From Chara braunii (taxonomy: Eukaryota > Streptophyta > Charophyceae > Charales > Characeae), in assembly GCA_003427395.1 (NCBI GenBank), contig BFEA01000208.1, forward strand, positions 285,739 through 338,899: a stretch of DNA of 53,161 nt, in the 5' to 3' direction. Both the position numbers and the translations under genes were made by a program. Below are positions 10,469 to 20,680 of this stretch, one piece after another; positions within the stretch are counted from its first letter, which is position 1; every line of letters begins with the position of its first letter. The notes under the pieces were generated by a model. That model had not been told where the DNA came from and searched no databases. It was given only the letters and a program-made list of their open reading frames with translations.

Positions 10469-10860
10469 TTAAACCGCAAATGCATCGCCCAGGCGAACTT
10501 GAGAACCAAAATTGAACCAATTCGCTGATTTCCAGTAAACAGTGCTACTGGACCAAAATGGTTGGCGGCGCCATCCAAAAGAATCCAACATAATGTTGAA
10601 CATAACGCCGCACTGACATTTTAGCAAAGTTTGCCGCGTAAGGGAATCCACCTCAATGAAAAGAGGTTCAAACAAACTTCCGCCACAATCTCCAGTGTTG
10701 TACAACCAGTACCTTTCCCCGCTTGAAAAACGATCCCACGGCAGGCTCATAGAAGGCAAGCTGGTTCGGGCCGCCATTGATAAATTTCATCAGTTTCCCG
10801 TGTTCCGTTTCGAGCCTCCAAAACTGCCCAAGACTCATATAGGGGAAAGACAATGATGGC
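10469..10860. mobile_element. TTAA-bounded MITE relic(s), degraded
   Basis: GAAGTACTGAAGGTTTAAACCGC at 10456-10478 is a diverged head-to-head pair of the TTAA-MITE termini that recur at 31-52 kb, and GTACAACCAGTACC lies at 10696-10709. Internal words such as GGCGGCGCCATCCAAAAG match other long copies. Exact ends cannot be fixed. Confidence 0.4.
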
Positions 10861-11036
10861 TTAAATTTGACTTTTGAGAGTCTGGCTGGCGACATCCTGC
10901 TGAGCCTGAAGGGCAGGTCACTCCGTCTATCTTCACAGTCTGGCTAGTTGATGGATTTCTCCACTATTGTGCGATGTCACCCCGCAGGTTACAGAGCAAC
11001 CATGATGGAGAAGGGTGTTGTTGACTGTATGCGCTA

Positions 11037-11425
11037 CCATATGGCCTTATCGCTTCCACAGGTAGTGGACTAACTACAACGTGGGCAGTATCTTGACGAG
11101 TTCGTTGTGCCTCGCTCCTCAGGAATTAGATTTCCGCAGAGTGCAGGGTGTTTTTGACTGTATGTGCCACCATATGGCGTTATCGCTTCCACAAGTAGTC
11201 GACTCTGACTACAACATCGGCAGTATCGTGACAAGTTCGTTGTGCCTCGCTCCTCGGGAGTTTGATTTCCGCCGAGTGCAGGGTGTGATTGACAGCATGT
11301 GCTAACCATATGGCCTTACCGCTTCCACAGGTATTGGACTCTGACTACAATGTGCGCAGTATCGTGACAAGTTCGTTGCGCCGCGCTCCTCCGAAAATAG
11401 ATTTTCGCACAGTGCGCCACGGTCT
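11037..11425. repeat. 133-136 bp tandem repeat, three copies
   Basis: Units start at CCATATGG at 11037, 11170 and 11306. Each contains CGCTTCCACA, GACTACAAC, GCAGTATC, GAGTTCGTTG or AAGTTCGTTG, and GCAGAGTGC-like blocks. Copies are about 80-90% alike by eye. ORFs on both strands through the array are repeats of the unit and not genes. Confidence 0.85.
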
Positions 11426-11722
11426 GAGGGGGGCTGGGAACCAGTCCACCTGAAGGACGCAGAGGCCTGGCAATCCAAAAAAAAAAAGAGTGCCAACTTT
11501 GAAGATTCTTTCCAGTTGAGCGCACGGACATCATAGCTGTATTTGTGGTACCCTTCAGTCTACATACAGCCATAGACTGAGTTCACCTGCATTACCTTGA
11601 GTCCCCACCCCAACAACAAACAGACAACAATATACTGTGTTCTTTTCGGCTTTTTTTTCCCCTGTAACCTATTTGGGGTGAGGGTGGTGGTGGGGACCCT
11701 GGTAAGTATCACAAGAGGAAAA

Positions 11723-11724
<2 letters not shown>

Positions 11725-11792
<68 letters not shown>

Positions 11793-11793
11793 N

Positions 11794-11848
<55 letters not shown>
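11725..11848. repeat. (CT)n microsatellite, about 124 bp
   Basis: One of the longest simple repeats here, interrupted by one N at 11793, so its true length is uncertain. As at 4.6 kb it follows a donor-like GTAAGTATC (11702). Confidence 0.95.
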
Positions 11849-11850
<2 letters not shown>

Positions 11851-12017
11851 CTTCCTTCCATTTGTCTAATGTTTGTCAAACATCTGAACACAATTCATGA
11901 TTCATGACTTTTCCTGTAACGTTGACATACATCAAACAGCCCATCAATCAATGCTCATCGTATTTCGAGTGTGATTGTCAGCAACTTATCAGGTTGGGAG
12001 GATGTGCACCAGGCTCT

Positions 12018-12110
12018 TAGTTTTTTTTTTTTTTTTTTTTAATAAATGCTCCAGTCTATTGGTGGGGAGCAGCACGTGCTGGGAATCGGGCCCAGCGTCC
12101 CATATCGAAT
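12018..12110 (-). mobile_element. S4 ultra-short hairpin retroposon
   Basis: The minus strand reads GGGACGCTGGGCCCGATTCC, CAGCACGTGCTGCTCCCCAC and CAATAGACTGGAGCATTTAT and then about 20 A. A 6-bp stem with 7-base loop, GCTGGG/CCCAGC, lies at 12078-12096. Matching copies with A tails occur at 35.5 kb and 47.4 kb. The body is only about 65-75 bp and lacks clear A and B boxes. Confidence 0.65.
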
Positions 12111-12536
12111 TATACAGATCCTTGAGAACATTTGAGATCATTTAAGACACCGGGGCCATGACCCGGCTTCGGCTGAGAGATCAGTCTGTGAATATCTAAT
12201 GACCTATTAAGGAACTACTCATGCAATAGGCTGCCGCTGAGGTCCTACCTCATGCTATAACCTTGAGTCATCCACCTGTCAGTAACCAGAGTGAATTGCA
12301 TAAACCAAGGTATACCTCATCTAAACCAGGTCTAAGCAATCCTCCACAATACATCAGCAAATCCACACAAATGCCGATGCAAGGGTACATCTATTTTAAG
12401 CTTTGTGCAAAGTACAACAAATTTAAGCATTGTCCAAAATAAGATGTCAAGGTTTGCTGAAAGAGAAAAAAAAAGACAAAGAAAAAAGACCAAAAAAAAA
12501 GACAAAAAACAAAGACAAAAAAAAGACAAAAAAAAG

Positions 12537-12663
12537 AAGATGTCAAGGTTTCTCTTCTCTGTGTCGTTCCAATTTTAACGGATGTCCCGTGGCAAGGACG
12601 CGCCCTGCATAACTCCAGAAATGGTCCAAAAAAAAAAACAAAAAAAAAACAGATGTCATGGAC
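12537..12663 (+). pseudogene. U6 snRNA retropseudogene with 5' inversion (copy E)
   Basis: Plus 12553-12588 is the reverse complement of the U6 5' half (GGGACATCCGTTAAAATTGG then AACGACACAGAGAAGA). Directly next to it, 12592-12628 carries the U6 3' half in sense orientation, GCAAGGACGCGCCCTGCATA then ACTCCAGAAATGGTCC, followed by an A-rich tail. An inverted 5' part joined to a sense 3' part plus tail is the footprint of twin-primed LINE retrotransposition. Flanks match as AGATGTCAAGG (12539-12549) and AGATGTCATGG (12652-12662), a target duplication with one mismatch. A third AAGATGTCAAGG at 12441 precedes an A-rich tract, so an earlier insertion may have used the same site. Confidence 0.75.
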
Positions 12664-12756
12664 CATGGTTCGAATTTATGGTTGCCACTGGCAGTGCAAC
12701 CCAGCAGCCAGACATGCTTCATTGGCTTTTTGTGTGCTACTCGCTGCTGACTTGCA

Positions 12757-12867
12757 CTATCGTCGTCACCCGAATAGAACGCCAGGTCAATTTTGCTGTA
12801 TCTGGACCGCGGGTTGGACCAAGTACAGCTACAATGACTGGGTGTTCTATTTCGGTGAAGACGGTAG
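12757..12867. mobile_element. MITE-A copy 1 (TIR CTACCGTCTTC type)
   Basis: The left end CTATCGTCGTCACCCGAATA and the inverted right end TATTTCGGTGAAGACGGTAG bound 111 bp with no ORF. The family recurs at 14.2, 32.8, 40.0, 41.3 and 42.7 kb. The right end continues into the minisatellite. No clear target duplication. Confidence 0.7.
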
Positions 12868-14060
12868 TGTAGGTCAAGGTGGTGGACCAGGATGGACCAA
12901 TCACATATCAGGATGCACCAGGATGGACAATTATTTGACCAGGACGGGTAGAAGAGGATGGACCTGATGGATGGACGAGGGAGGAGCAGGATGGACCAGA
13001 ATGGACCAGGATGGATAGGAATGACCAGGATGGACCAGGATGGATGATTATGGACCAGGATGGACCAGGATGGACCAGGATGGTTGAACCAGGATGGACC
13101 AGGAAGCACCAGGATGGACCAGGATGGATGAGCCAGGATGAACCAGGATGGACCAGCATGGACAGGATGGACCAGGAGGACGGTAGTGTAGGTCAAGGTG
13201 GTGCACCAGGATGGGCAATTATTTGACAATAACGGGTAGAAGACGATGGACCGGATAAATGGACGAGGAAGGAGCAGGATGGACCAGAATGGACCAGGAT
13301 GGATAGGAATGACCAGGATGGACCAGGATGGATGATTATGGACCAGGATGGATGAGCCAGGATGAACCAGGATGGACCAGCATGGACAGGATGGACCAGG
13401 AAGACGGTAGTGTAGGTCAAGGTGGTGCACCAGGATGGGCAATTATTTGACCATGACGGGTAGAAGACGATGGACCGGATGGATGGATGAGGAAGGACCA
13501 GGATGGACCAGGAAGGACCAGGATGGGCAATTATTGACCAGGATGGGTAGAAGACGATGGACCGGATGGATGGACGAAGAAGGAGCAGGATGGACAAGAT
13601 GGACCAGGATGGACAGGGAAGGACCAGGAAGGACCAGGATGGACCAGGATGGATGATTATGGACCAGGATGGATGAGCCAGGATGAACCAGGATGGACCA
13701 GCATGGACAATTGTTGACGAGGAAGGATGGACCAGGATGGACTAGGATGGACAATTATTGACGAGGATGTATAAGCGGCGGTGGACCAAGATAGACCAGG
13801 ATGGACATTGGACAGGCTCTTGTGAGCCACACAGCACAGGGCCGGCTGAGGGGTTACGTGCTGAAAACCAGGATAAAGCAGGTTGAATGGGCGGATGGAC
13901 CAGTATGGACCAGGATGGATTACATAAAATAGTGTGGAGGAGGATGGACCAGGATGAACCAGGACGGATGGACCGGAATGGACCAGGATAAGACCAGGAT
14001 GGATGGAGCAAGATAAATAGACCAAGATGGACCAAGATGGACCAGGACGATTGAACAAAA
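12868..14060. repeat. 10-bp GGACCAGGAT minisatellite with higher-order repeats
   Basis: About 1.2 kb is built of the decamer ATGGACCAGG and one- or two-base variants, with 11-mer and 9-mer slips. The block GACGGTAGTGTAGGTCAAGG, which is the end of the adjacent MITE-A copy plus flank, recurs at 12860, 13179 and 13403, so longer units of about 224 and 319 bp have been amplified too. Because three decamers make ten codons, the array is open in several frames on both strands, giving an artefactual 299-codon minus ORF. MITE-A copies lie on both sides. Confidence 0.95.
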
Positions 14061-14065
14061 CAACT

Positions 14066-14146
14066 CAGAATTATTGGGGGTTTGACAGGTCAACGATGAT
14101 GCCTCAAGGACACTATGGTGTTGCTTTTTTTTTTTTTTTTTTTTTT
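14066..14146 (+). repeat. S1-type SINE 3' tail fragment
   Basis: AGAATTATTGGGGGTTTGAC, then GGTCAACGATGATGCCTCAA and GGACACTATGGTGTTGC, followed by a T-run, matches the S1 consensus tail with many changes. Confidence 0.45.
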
Positions 14147-14218
14147 GGAAAGAATACACTGAGATAAAGAAAAGAAAAAAAAAAAGAAAAAAAAAGAGAA
14201 AAAAAAAGATAGACCAGG

Positions 14219-14327
14219 CTACCGTCTTCACCCAAACAGAACACCCGGTCATCATTATAGCTGTATTTTTTTTAGAGTCGAGACACAGCGATAATAACGG
14301 GGCATTCTATGCAGGTGACAAAGGCAG
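14219..14327. mobile_element. MITE-A copy 2
   Basis: Left end CTACCGTCTTCACCCAAACA (then GAACACCCGGTCATCATTAT) and degenerate inverted right end GGCATTCTATGCAGGTGACA ending GGCAG give a 109-bp element. A direct repeat TTTTTTTAGAGTCGAGACAC occurs at 14267 and 14333, once inside and once outside the element. Confidence 0.65.
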
Positions 14328-14813
14328 GGCATTTTTTTTAGAGTCGAGACACAGCGTAGAGAAACTCAGAAAAGTGCGTGCCATGTACACACCCATAAAT
14401 CACGCTCGCGAGCATATGCTCACATTAGGGCTTCCCTGGACGTATCCGACAGCAATTGTGACCTCACCTGGCTGTATCAAACCACAATTGCATCCACAGA
14501 GGAGCAGAAAAAGTCCTACTGCCAGTATGACCTCGAAAAAAAAAAGAAAAGAAAAAAAAAAGGTCGAGTGCCGTGTAGGAAAGGGGTGGAGGAAGATGGA
14601 GAGGAGAACATGCACCTGGGTAGCCCTGCAGTGTCGTGGGCGGAGCTCGGAAGCCCTGCAGAGACTGACGTGGCGGCTGGCCCCCATGTACACCGAGATG
14701 AAAACGGGCAGATGAGACCAGACCAGGTAGAGGAAACGAACCGACCGAGGTTGAAGCCAGTATGGACCTGGGTACGGATAGCCTTATAGACCCCGATGTA
14801 GACCATGGCTGAT

Positions 14814-14854
<41 letters not shown>

Positions 14855-15102
14855 CTCCAGTCTCGCCATATAGACCCAATGTAGACCACGGCATGCAAGG
14901 AGACGTGAGTGTGTGCCACGTGCATAATCATAGACCAAGGTCGGATCCAGTGTGCGCCAGGATTAAAAAACAAACTGTGTAGACCTTTGCCAGAGGCCAA
15001 CAGCTCAGTTGGAACACCAATGAACAGTCGGAACACAGACCTGAGTCCGAATCCAGATCGAACTAGATGAATGGAATTCAATGAAATAAAATAAAATAAA
15101 AT

Positions 15103-15165
15103 AATTATGAATCACATGGGGCCAGTCAATTTGACAACGATACATCGAGGCCATTGCCCTTCGAG
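15103..15165 (+). repeat. S1-type SINE 3' tail fragment
   Basis: ATTATGAATCACATGGGGCC, AGTCAATTTGACAACGATAC and ATCGAGGCCATTGCCCTT match the S1 tail. Confidence 0.5.
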
Positions 15166-15464
15166 AGAAAGACGAGAGAAAGCAGGTCAGTTACACGAGG
15201 ACGGACGGTTGATCAAAAAAAAAAAAAACAAAAAAAAAAACGGTTATAGACCAGGCAGAGGGAAGTGCATAGGAGGTAGACCAGGGCTGAGAGTGGCTGT
15301 GGCCACAGTATAGAAAAGGATACGTACGAGGAGACGAGTACGAAGCAGGTGCATGAGCATGGACCAAAGCTGAAGCCAGTGTGAACCAGGACCAAAAGGA
15401 TGGACCAAAGCTAAGGGCAGTGTGGACCAAGAGCAAGAGGATGGACCAAAGCTAAAGCCAGTGT

Positions 15465-15545
15465 GGATAATCTCGAATTACCCGGGGCCGGTCACCTGTG
15501 GACATATCTCAAGACTGCCGCCCTTTTTGAAAAAAAAAAAAAAAG
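15465..15545 (+). repeat. S1-type SINE 3' tail with T-run and A tail
   Basis: TCTCGAATTACCCGGGGCCG, GTCACCTGTGGACATATCTC and AAGACTGCCGCCCTTTTTG are followed by A(14). A T-run before the A tail fits a Pol III-transcribed retroposon. Confidence 0.55.
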
Positions 15546-16162
15546 TGTGGACCAGGATTGAAAACCTGCAGTGGAGTGGGCGTAAGGAGGTAGACCATGG
15601 CTGATGGGGGCTGACTACTACATAAGACCAATATAGACCAGGATATCTGCTAAAGCGACCAGATACAGGAGGATGGACCAAGGATAAGGCCAGTGTGGAC
15701 CAGGGTACAACAGAAACCTGTGGTGGATAAAGGCTAGAACCTGTGTAGACCAGGATACAAAAACCCACAGCTGAGTGGGCGTAGGAGGGCAGACCACGGC
15801 CGACCAGAGATGGCCAGTACATAGACCCAATGTGGACCAGGATGACAAAAGGGGGTCATGAATATGGACCAAGTGCACGAAGATGGACCAAGTACATAGA
15901 CCCAATGTCTGGACCAGGATACAAAAGGGTAAACACGCATGAACAGCATACAAAATGTAGACTCGGTACACGAGGGTAGACACAGCAAGAACCTCAGCTT
16001 GAGAATGGCCCATGACAAACAAGATTGCATCCTTTCCACGTCCACGTCGTCCAGGCACAATACAAATTCTTCGTGAAAAAAAATTAACTCAATTTCCATT
16101 TGTGGCACTGTCGCCGAGAGCTTTCGCCAGGAAAAGAAGAGGAAAACGGCTTTCAACCTAGC

Positions 16163-16322
16163 TCATGTGGCTGAATGGTACACACACGTAGCTGTTGATG
16201 AACAGATCATGAGTTCAAATCATGAGCCTATCACACAAGGATACAATAATGTTAGGGGCTTACCCCTTGAGAAAAAAAAAAAAAAAACGAAAAGCAAAAA
16301 AAAAAAAAAAAAAAACAAGAGC
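16163..16322 (+). repeat. S2-type tRNA-derived SINE
   Basis: An A-box-like GTGGCTGAATGGTAC (16167-16181) and a B-box-like GAGTTCAAATC (16209-16219) are spaced as in a tRNA, and then GGGGCTTACCCCTTGAG runs into A-rich sequence. The arms ATCATGAGTTCAAATCATGA form a T-arm-like hairpin. No acceptor stem closes, so this is a tRNA-like retroposon and not a tRNA gene. Confidence 0.6.
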
Positions 16323-16851
16323 ACTCTCCCGATTAATTATAAGCCTATGACCAGCCCTTGAAGAAGATCGGACCGACAAAACATGCTTAACAAGAATGCA
16401 AGAAAAAGAAAGGGCGTTGCGACCCCTGGCGCTATTCACAAAGACGAGGCTTCCGTCCGACCTTCGGCAAGAAACCTATTTTCTCAGTTGGACTATTTAC
16501 AGGAGAGGACGAACGAACAAATTTTCAGCCAAACCGCCGTAAGCATCTTGCTGCCGGCTGCACGACAGCGGTTCTTCGGTTGCTCGACAATGCCATCACT
16601 TGAGGACTCCACACACACAAAGAGTGTGCATGTGCACGTAGAAAAACCGCTGATCGCAACAAAAAAACCCAGAGTTGTCTTGCCGTTCAGATTGCCGGAC
16701 ATAGCAGAACGAGGGCACCCCGATTCTTGCCCTTGCTTCACTCGCCACCGGCTCTCAGATTGCCGGACGATTCAAGCGTAGTGGTGGAGCGAGGGCTATC
16801 ACCGTTGATGGAAACAGAGATGGAGAGGAGACGATCGCCGACTCATGATGC

Positions 16852-16962
16852 GGCCGACTCACACCAGTGCCAGCAGCTTCGTCCGAGTCCAGCAAAAGAT
16901 TATACGGCCGACTCCGGCCAGCGCCAGCAACTTTGTCCGATCCAGCAAAATATTATTTGTAC
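16852..16962. repeat. About 51-bp tandem duplication
   Basis: GCGGCCGACTC, GCCAGCAGCTT/GCCAGCAACTT, GTCCGA and CCAGCAAAA blocks repeat twice with small indels. A related pair around AGATTGCCGGAC (16690 and 16757) precedes it. Confidence 0.6.
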
Positions 16963-17229
16963 CTGGGGAAAAATAAAGCAGGTACTCCAACCCACCCTAA
17001 CACGGGTGGCGCTGCTCAGAGCGCAGCACCTTCTTGTCCCGCTCAGCGCTTCTTCATCCACCCGCCTCCTGAAGGTACTGAAGATCCAACACCTGATGAG
17101 AACTCAGTCAGAGACACCACCTCCCGGCCCAAGTTTCAGAGGGACACAGCCGTGTACGGACTCGCAAAAAACCGCTTAGCGTGCCAATAGCTAGCTACAC
17201 TCCTTCTGTGCCTTCACCGTAACCGCCAT

Positions 17230-17495
17230 TTTTAGGCTTTTTCTTCCTTGTTTGCTTCTTCTGTTTATTCGCCAAGTGGCGACTCTGCAGACCCAACAAG
17301 TCATACAGTTGCTGAAGCTGGAGGCGAGCCCCATTTTTAGGCTTTTTCTGCCTTGTTTCTTTCTTTCTTCTGGAGCCATAGATTAGCCCTAATGCGGGCA
17401 AAGGCAGCAAGCCATACAGTTGCTGAAGCTGGAGATGAGCCCCCTTTTTTCTTTTTGTTTTTTGGAAGCCAGAGAGTAGCCCTGACACAGGCAAA
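17230..17495. repeat. About 110-bp tandem repeat, three diverged copies
   Basis: Shared blocks are CATACAGTTGCTGAAGCTGG followed by GAGCCCC, TTTTTAGGCTTTTTC, and GCC....AGTAGCCCT or similar. The array runs straight into the CA microsatellite. Minus-strand ORFs with repeated LQLQQLY are translations of the repeat. Confidence 0.65.
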
Positions 17496-17497
17496 TC

Positions 17498-17500
17498 CAC

Positions 17501-17567
<67 letters not shown>
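17498..17567. repeat. (CA)n microsatellite
   Basis: CA repeat of about 70 bp with one AAC interruption. Confidence 0.95.
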
Positions 17568-17570
<3 letters not shown>

Positions 17571-18002
17571 GTCGAACACAGACGTCTCTTTCAACCTGGG
17601 ATCAGGTCAAGTAGCTGATGTCTGAACCTGGACCTGGACCTGGACCGGATACCTTAGATGCCAATCTACTGACGATTGGCGGAGGCTAATGACCTGAAGC
17701 ATAATATCCGAAGAAGATAGCAATGGGGCAAACAAAAGATTTGAACGAGCGGACACCGGTACACCAGAAACGTGTCAGCAAAGGACGAACCATTCGATTT
17801 TGAGCCCCTCAATTGCCCAACCCTGCACTGCTTGAACCTGTGTTAACAGGCTTGGGACACTGGGAAAACTCCTGCGGAGCATGGGGGAAGACTGCAGGGC
17901 ATGCGGAGGGGACGAGTCGGAAATAAAAGCCGAGCTCCCCGGATTTGTGAATGACCATCCCCCACCTAGTTAGCCCGACAGTGAGCTGGAATACAGAATA
18001 GG

Positions 18003-18063
18003 AAACCGGCCTACGTAGTCGAATGGTACACGTGAACTGTTGAGAAACAGGTCATGAAAAAAA
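18003..18063 (+). repeat. S2-type SINE, truncated by assembly gap
   Basis: CTACGTAGTCGAATGGTACA, CGTGAACTGTTGAGAAACAG and GTCATGA match the first half of the 16.2-kb S2 element. The B-box half is replaced by an A run and an N gap at 18064-18078, followed by more A. Confidence 0.5.
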
Positions 18064-18078
18064 NNNNNNNNNNNNNNN
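18064..18078. other. Assembly gap (15 N)
   Basis: Fifteen N inside an A homopolymer at the 3' side of a SINE. The gap size is probably nominal. Confidence 0.95.
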
Positions 18079-18383
18079 AAAAAAAAAAAAAAAATACAAC
18101 GAACTTCGTTGAACGAAGACATCGAAGAGAAAAAGAGAACTCCAAACGCGGAAAAAAAAACGAGACGCAGGCTCAAATGATTTGTTTATATGAAGAAAAA
18201 CAAGAAAAAACTTGAGAAAAAAAAAAAAAGACTTGTCCTAGACACAATCCCCAAGAGCGAGCCTATTCAATGTGCCTGATCCGAAGTGACGAACGTCAAA
18301 ATCCCCTTGCTCAACTTTTACGACAGCGCGCAACAACGGACCTATTCAATGCGCCTGATGCGCGCTGAGATTGACGTTCTTCG

Positions 18384-18386
<3 letters not shown>

Positions 18387-18435
<49 letters not shown>
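18387..18435. repeat. (CA)n microsatellite
   Basis: About 24 uninterrupted CA units. Confidence 0.95.
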
Positions 18436-18437
<2 letters not shown>

Positions 18438-18566
18438 ACAGATAATATATGCATGGCCACCACTTCCACCACGACCGATTGCAATCCCTTGACGGTGGCC
18501 ACCGATAGCTGCATTAACAACGGACCGTCAACCTGCCGGGAGGTTTTCTGTATTATATGTTCGTAC

Positions 18567-18698
18567 CTTCCTTGCTGCCTTTCCCACAACACAAAGGAAA
18601 TGACAGTTATGCCCATTGAGATCAACTTCTATCCCTTGATGGATGTATCTTTGGAACCAATCATTCATCACCGTTGGATCCTCCTCCTCCTCAACCAG
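18567..18698 (-). CDS. Putative internal exon, unknown protein
   Basis: The minus strand has a branch-point-like TACTAAAT, an acceptor TTGAAATTTTTCAG ending at 18699, an open 132-bp stretch (44 codons, phase 0), and a donor AAG|GTACGA at 18566. It starts LVEEEEDPTVMNDWFQRYIH and ends with GHNCHFLCVVGKAARK. The GIEVDLNG...LCVVGKAARK pattern is loosely reminiscent of transposase-derived ORFs with a conserved GI.V.LNG...VVGD segment, but I cannot name the family. No partner exons were recognised nearby; the gene may be degraded. Splice signals and composition are better than for other ORFs in this part. Confidence 0.4.
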
Positions 18699-18762
18699 CT
18701 GAAAAATTTCAAATTTACTATTTAGTATATTTTATTGATTGCTGAGACCAGTCGAAGTCCCT

Positions 18763-18997
18763 GCAACATATAAAAAAAACTCTGCAAAGTTCGGAAAGCT
18801 ATCATCGAAATCTGTCAAGCGGACTCGAACCTGCTTCTGTACGGAAAATACCCGCCAAAAAAACTGAAGGTTCACACTCCCGGCAACATATAAAAAAACT
18901 CCGCAAAGTTCGGAAAGCTATCATTGAAGTCTGTCAAACGGACTCGAACCAGCTTCCGTACGGAAAATACCCGTCAAAAAAACTGATGGTTCACACT
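18763..18997. repeat. 120-bp tandem duplication
   Basis: Two copies starting GCAACATATAAAAAAA at 18763 and 18883 are about 90% identical, each ending near GGTTCACACT. Confidence 0.85.
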
Positions 18998-19390
18998 GGT
19001 TGCAGCTCTCTCTTCTCCCAACCGGGCAAATCTCTGCACTGCAATGAGGGTCAAACGGGTGCTTCACCACACAGCTTGCAGCTCTTCTTCAACCCGGTAA
19101 GTCGCCGAGGGTGCTTCACACTGCTTGCAGCTCTTCTTCAACAGGGTGAACCGCCCCCCTGCAACGAGGGTCAGGCTCGTGGTTCACAGTGGCTGCAGCT
19201 CGTCTTCAACCGGGCAAATCACCTGGCCTGCGATGAGGGTCAAACTGACCTCATGATAGGTTGCCCAAGGGTGGCATGGCGTACACGTACGTAGCTCTCG
19301 CGTATAGGAAACTCACCTCATGACAGGTTGGCTAACTAACCCAAGGGTGGCATGGCGTACACGTACGTAGCCCTCGCGTACAGGAGTACA
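18985..19390. repeat. About 60-bp GCTTGCAGCTCTTCTTCAAC repeat, then 83-bp duplication
   Basis: Four diverged units (CTTCAACCGGGCAAA, GCAATGAGGGTCAAAC, GGTTCACA blocks) cover 18995-19240, with a related fragment at 19508-19560. From about 19255, GGGTGGCATGGCGTACACGT followed by ACGTAGC...TCGCGTA is duplicated once (19268 and 19347). CACGTGTACTC words repeat at 19408-19442. Confidence 0.65.
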
Positions 19391-19762
19391 CGTACTACCG
19401 GGCAGAACACGTGTACTCACGTGCAGAACACGTGTACTCTCATGCAGAACAAATGTAACTATGGTTAAGCTACCCCTACCATACTACAGTATGAGCAGGC
19501 AGAGCTTCAACCGGGCAAACTGCCCATGCGTGGCGAGGGTGAAAATCACGTCGTGATAGGCTCCCCCTATCATATAGTCAGCAGGCACATTGCCAACGCG
19601 AAAAAATGACCTGACCAAAACTTGAATAGGCTACAAGACTGGCTAATATAACACGCCAGGCAACGCCAATTTCAAAAGTCACCAAAAAAAAGAGAAAAGG
19701 TGTCGGGCCCAGTTTGCTACTTCTGCGCAGAACCAAACAGTTTCAAGTCCTTGAAACCTGTC

Positions 19763-20012
19763 GAGTCCATGGAAACAGTTAAGTCTATGCGAGCTGTGCC
19801 CACGAAGCCTGAGTGCCATATAACTGGCGAGTCGCGGGCTTCCTCAAGACACAAGCTTTGAGTGAAGGTTGCAAAAGTTCAGCAGAGAGTCCATGGAAAC
19901 AGTTAAGTCTATGCGAGCTGTGCCCACGAAGCCTGAGTGCCATAACTGGCGAGTCGCGGGATTCCTAAAGACACAAGCTTTGAGCGAAGATTGCAAAACT
20001 TCAGCAGCACAG
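19763..20012. repeat. 124-bp tandem duplication
   Basis: GAGTCCATGGAAACAGTTAA starts copies at 19763 and 19887; identity is about 95% including AGCTGTGCCCACGAAGCCTG. The second copy lacks one AT in CATATAACTGG. Confidence 0.9.
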
Positions 20013-20065
20013 AATAGCGGCATTGCGAGCAGATATCCTCGCGGAATAGAAAAGAGTGCAGAGGG

Positions 20066-20285
20066 ACAAAATCTCCCCTTTCTCTGTAATCACAACAGTC
20101 TTCTTCTCTCCCGACACGCTGAACTTGACAGAAACTGTGACAACAACCAAAGCCATTCGTCACTTCTTTTGGTTTCCTTGGCTGGCTGCTGGCTCAGCCT
20201 AGGAATGATAAGAGTACATAGGCATCAGATCTCCCCTTTCTCCGTAACCACAACACTCTTCTTCTCTCCCGCCATGATTAACTTA
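20066..20285. repeat. Direct repeat pair, about 55 bp
   Basis: ATCTCCCCTTTCTCTGTAAT followed by CACAACAGTCTTCTTCTCTC occurs at 20070 and, slightly changed, at 20227. The spacing is about 157 bp. Confidence 0.6.
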
Positions 20286-20485
20286 CAGGCAATAAACAGG
20301 TGATGACAACAACAAAGGGGTTTCCTAGACAGACGATGTGGCAACGACTAGAGCCAGGACTTTCTTTCCGTCTCTTCGTTGCTGTCCTTTTTGTAAGATG
20401 CTGCCTCAGCCTGTGACTCTACAACAACAAGAAGTGCTTATTTGCATTTGCATTATAGCTTATAAGTACTTCAACGATATCAAAC

Positions 20486-20680
20486 AGCTTTGACATGGAA
20501 AACACAGTTAGTTGCCTCCAACCAGCTAGGCGCTGTATGTGCCTGTGTTCGACTGCAAAAAGACAGCTGCCTCCGGCCGGCTGACGCCATATGTGTCAGC
20601 CTGCCGGGAATGCAAAGAACGACAGCTGGCAGCAACCAGCTAAGTCGTGTATGCGTCACTTCTCTGTCAAAAAAAAAGTT
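20486..20680. repeat. About 65-bp tandem repeat, three diverged copies
   Basis: GCCTCCAACCAGCTAGGCGC, GCCTCCGGCCGGCTGACGCC and GCAGCAACCAGCTAAGTCGT mark three units with shared ATGTG/ATGCG tails. No gene. Confidence 0.55.

Larger units (their letters stand above)
14690..16000. repeat. Degenerate GGACCAGG-related tract
   Basis: Words such as AGTATGGACCTGGGTA, CCAATGTAGACCACGG and CCAGTGTGGACCAGG recur irregularly, as if an old arm of the neighbouring minisatellite had decayed. A 32-T run lies at 14816-14850. SINE tails are embedded. ORFs here are by-products. Confidence 0.55.

Noticed and set aside
12543-13442. 299-codon minus ORF rich in WSILVHPG repeats
   Set aside because: It is the translation of the 10-bp GGACCAGGAT minisatellite; three decamers equal ten codons, so several frames on both strands are open. 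No domain, and a similar ORF exists on the plus strand.
16383-16781. 132-codon plus ORF beginning MLNKNARKRKGVATP
   Set aside because: Composition is acceptable, but no motif is seen and the 3' part runs into a local repeat; support is too weak for a CDS call.
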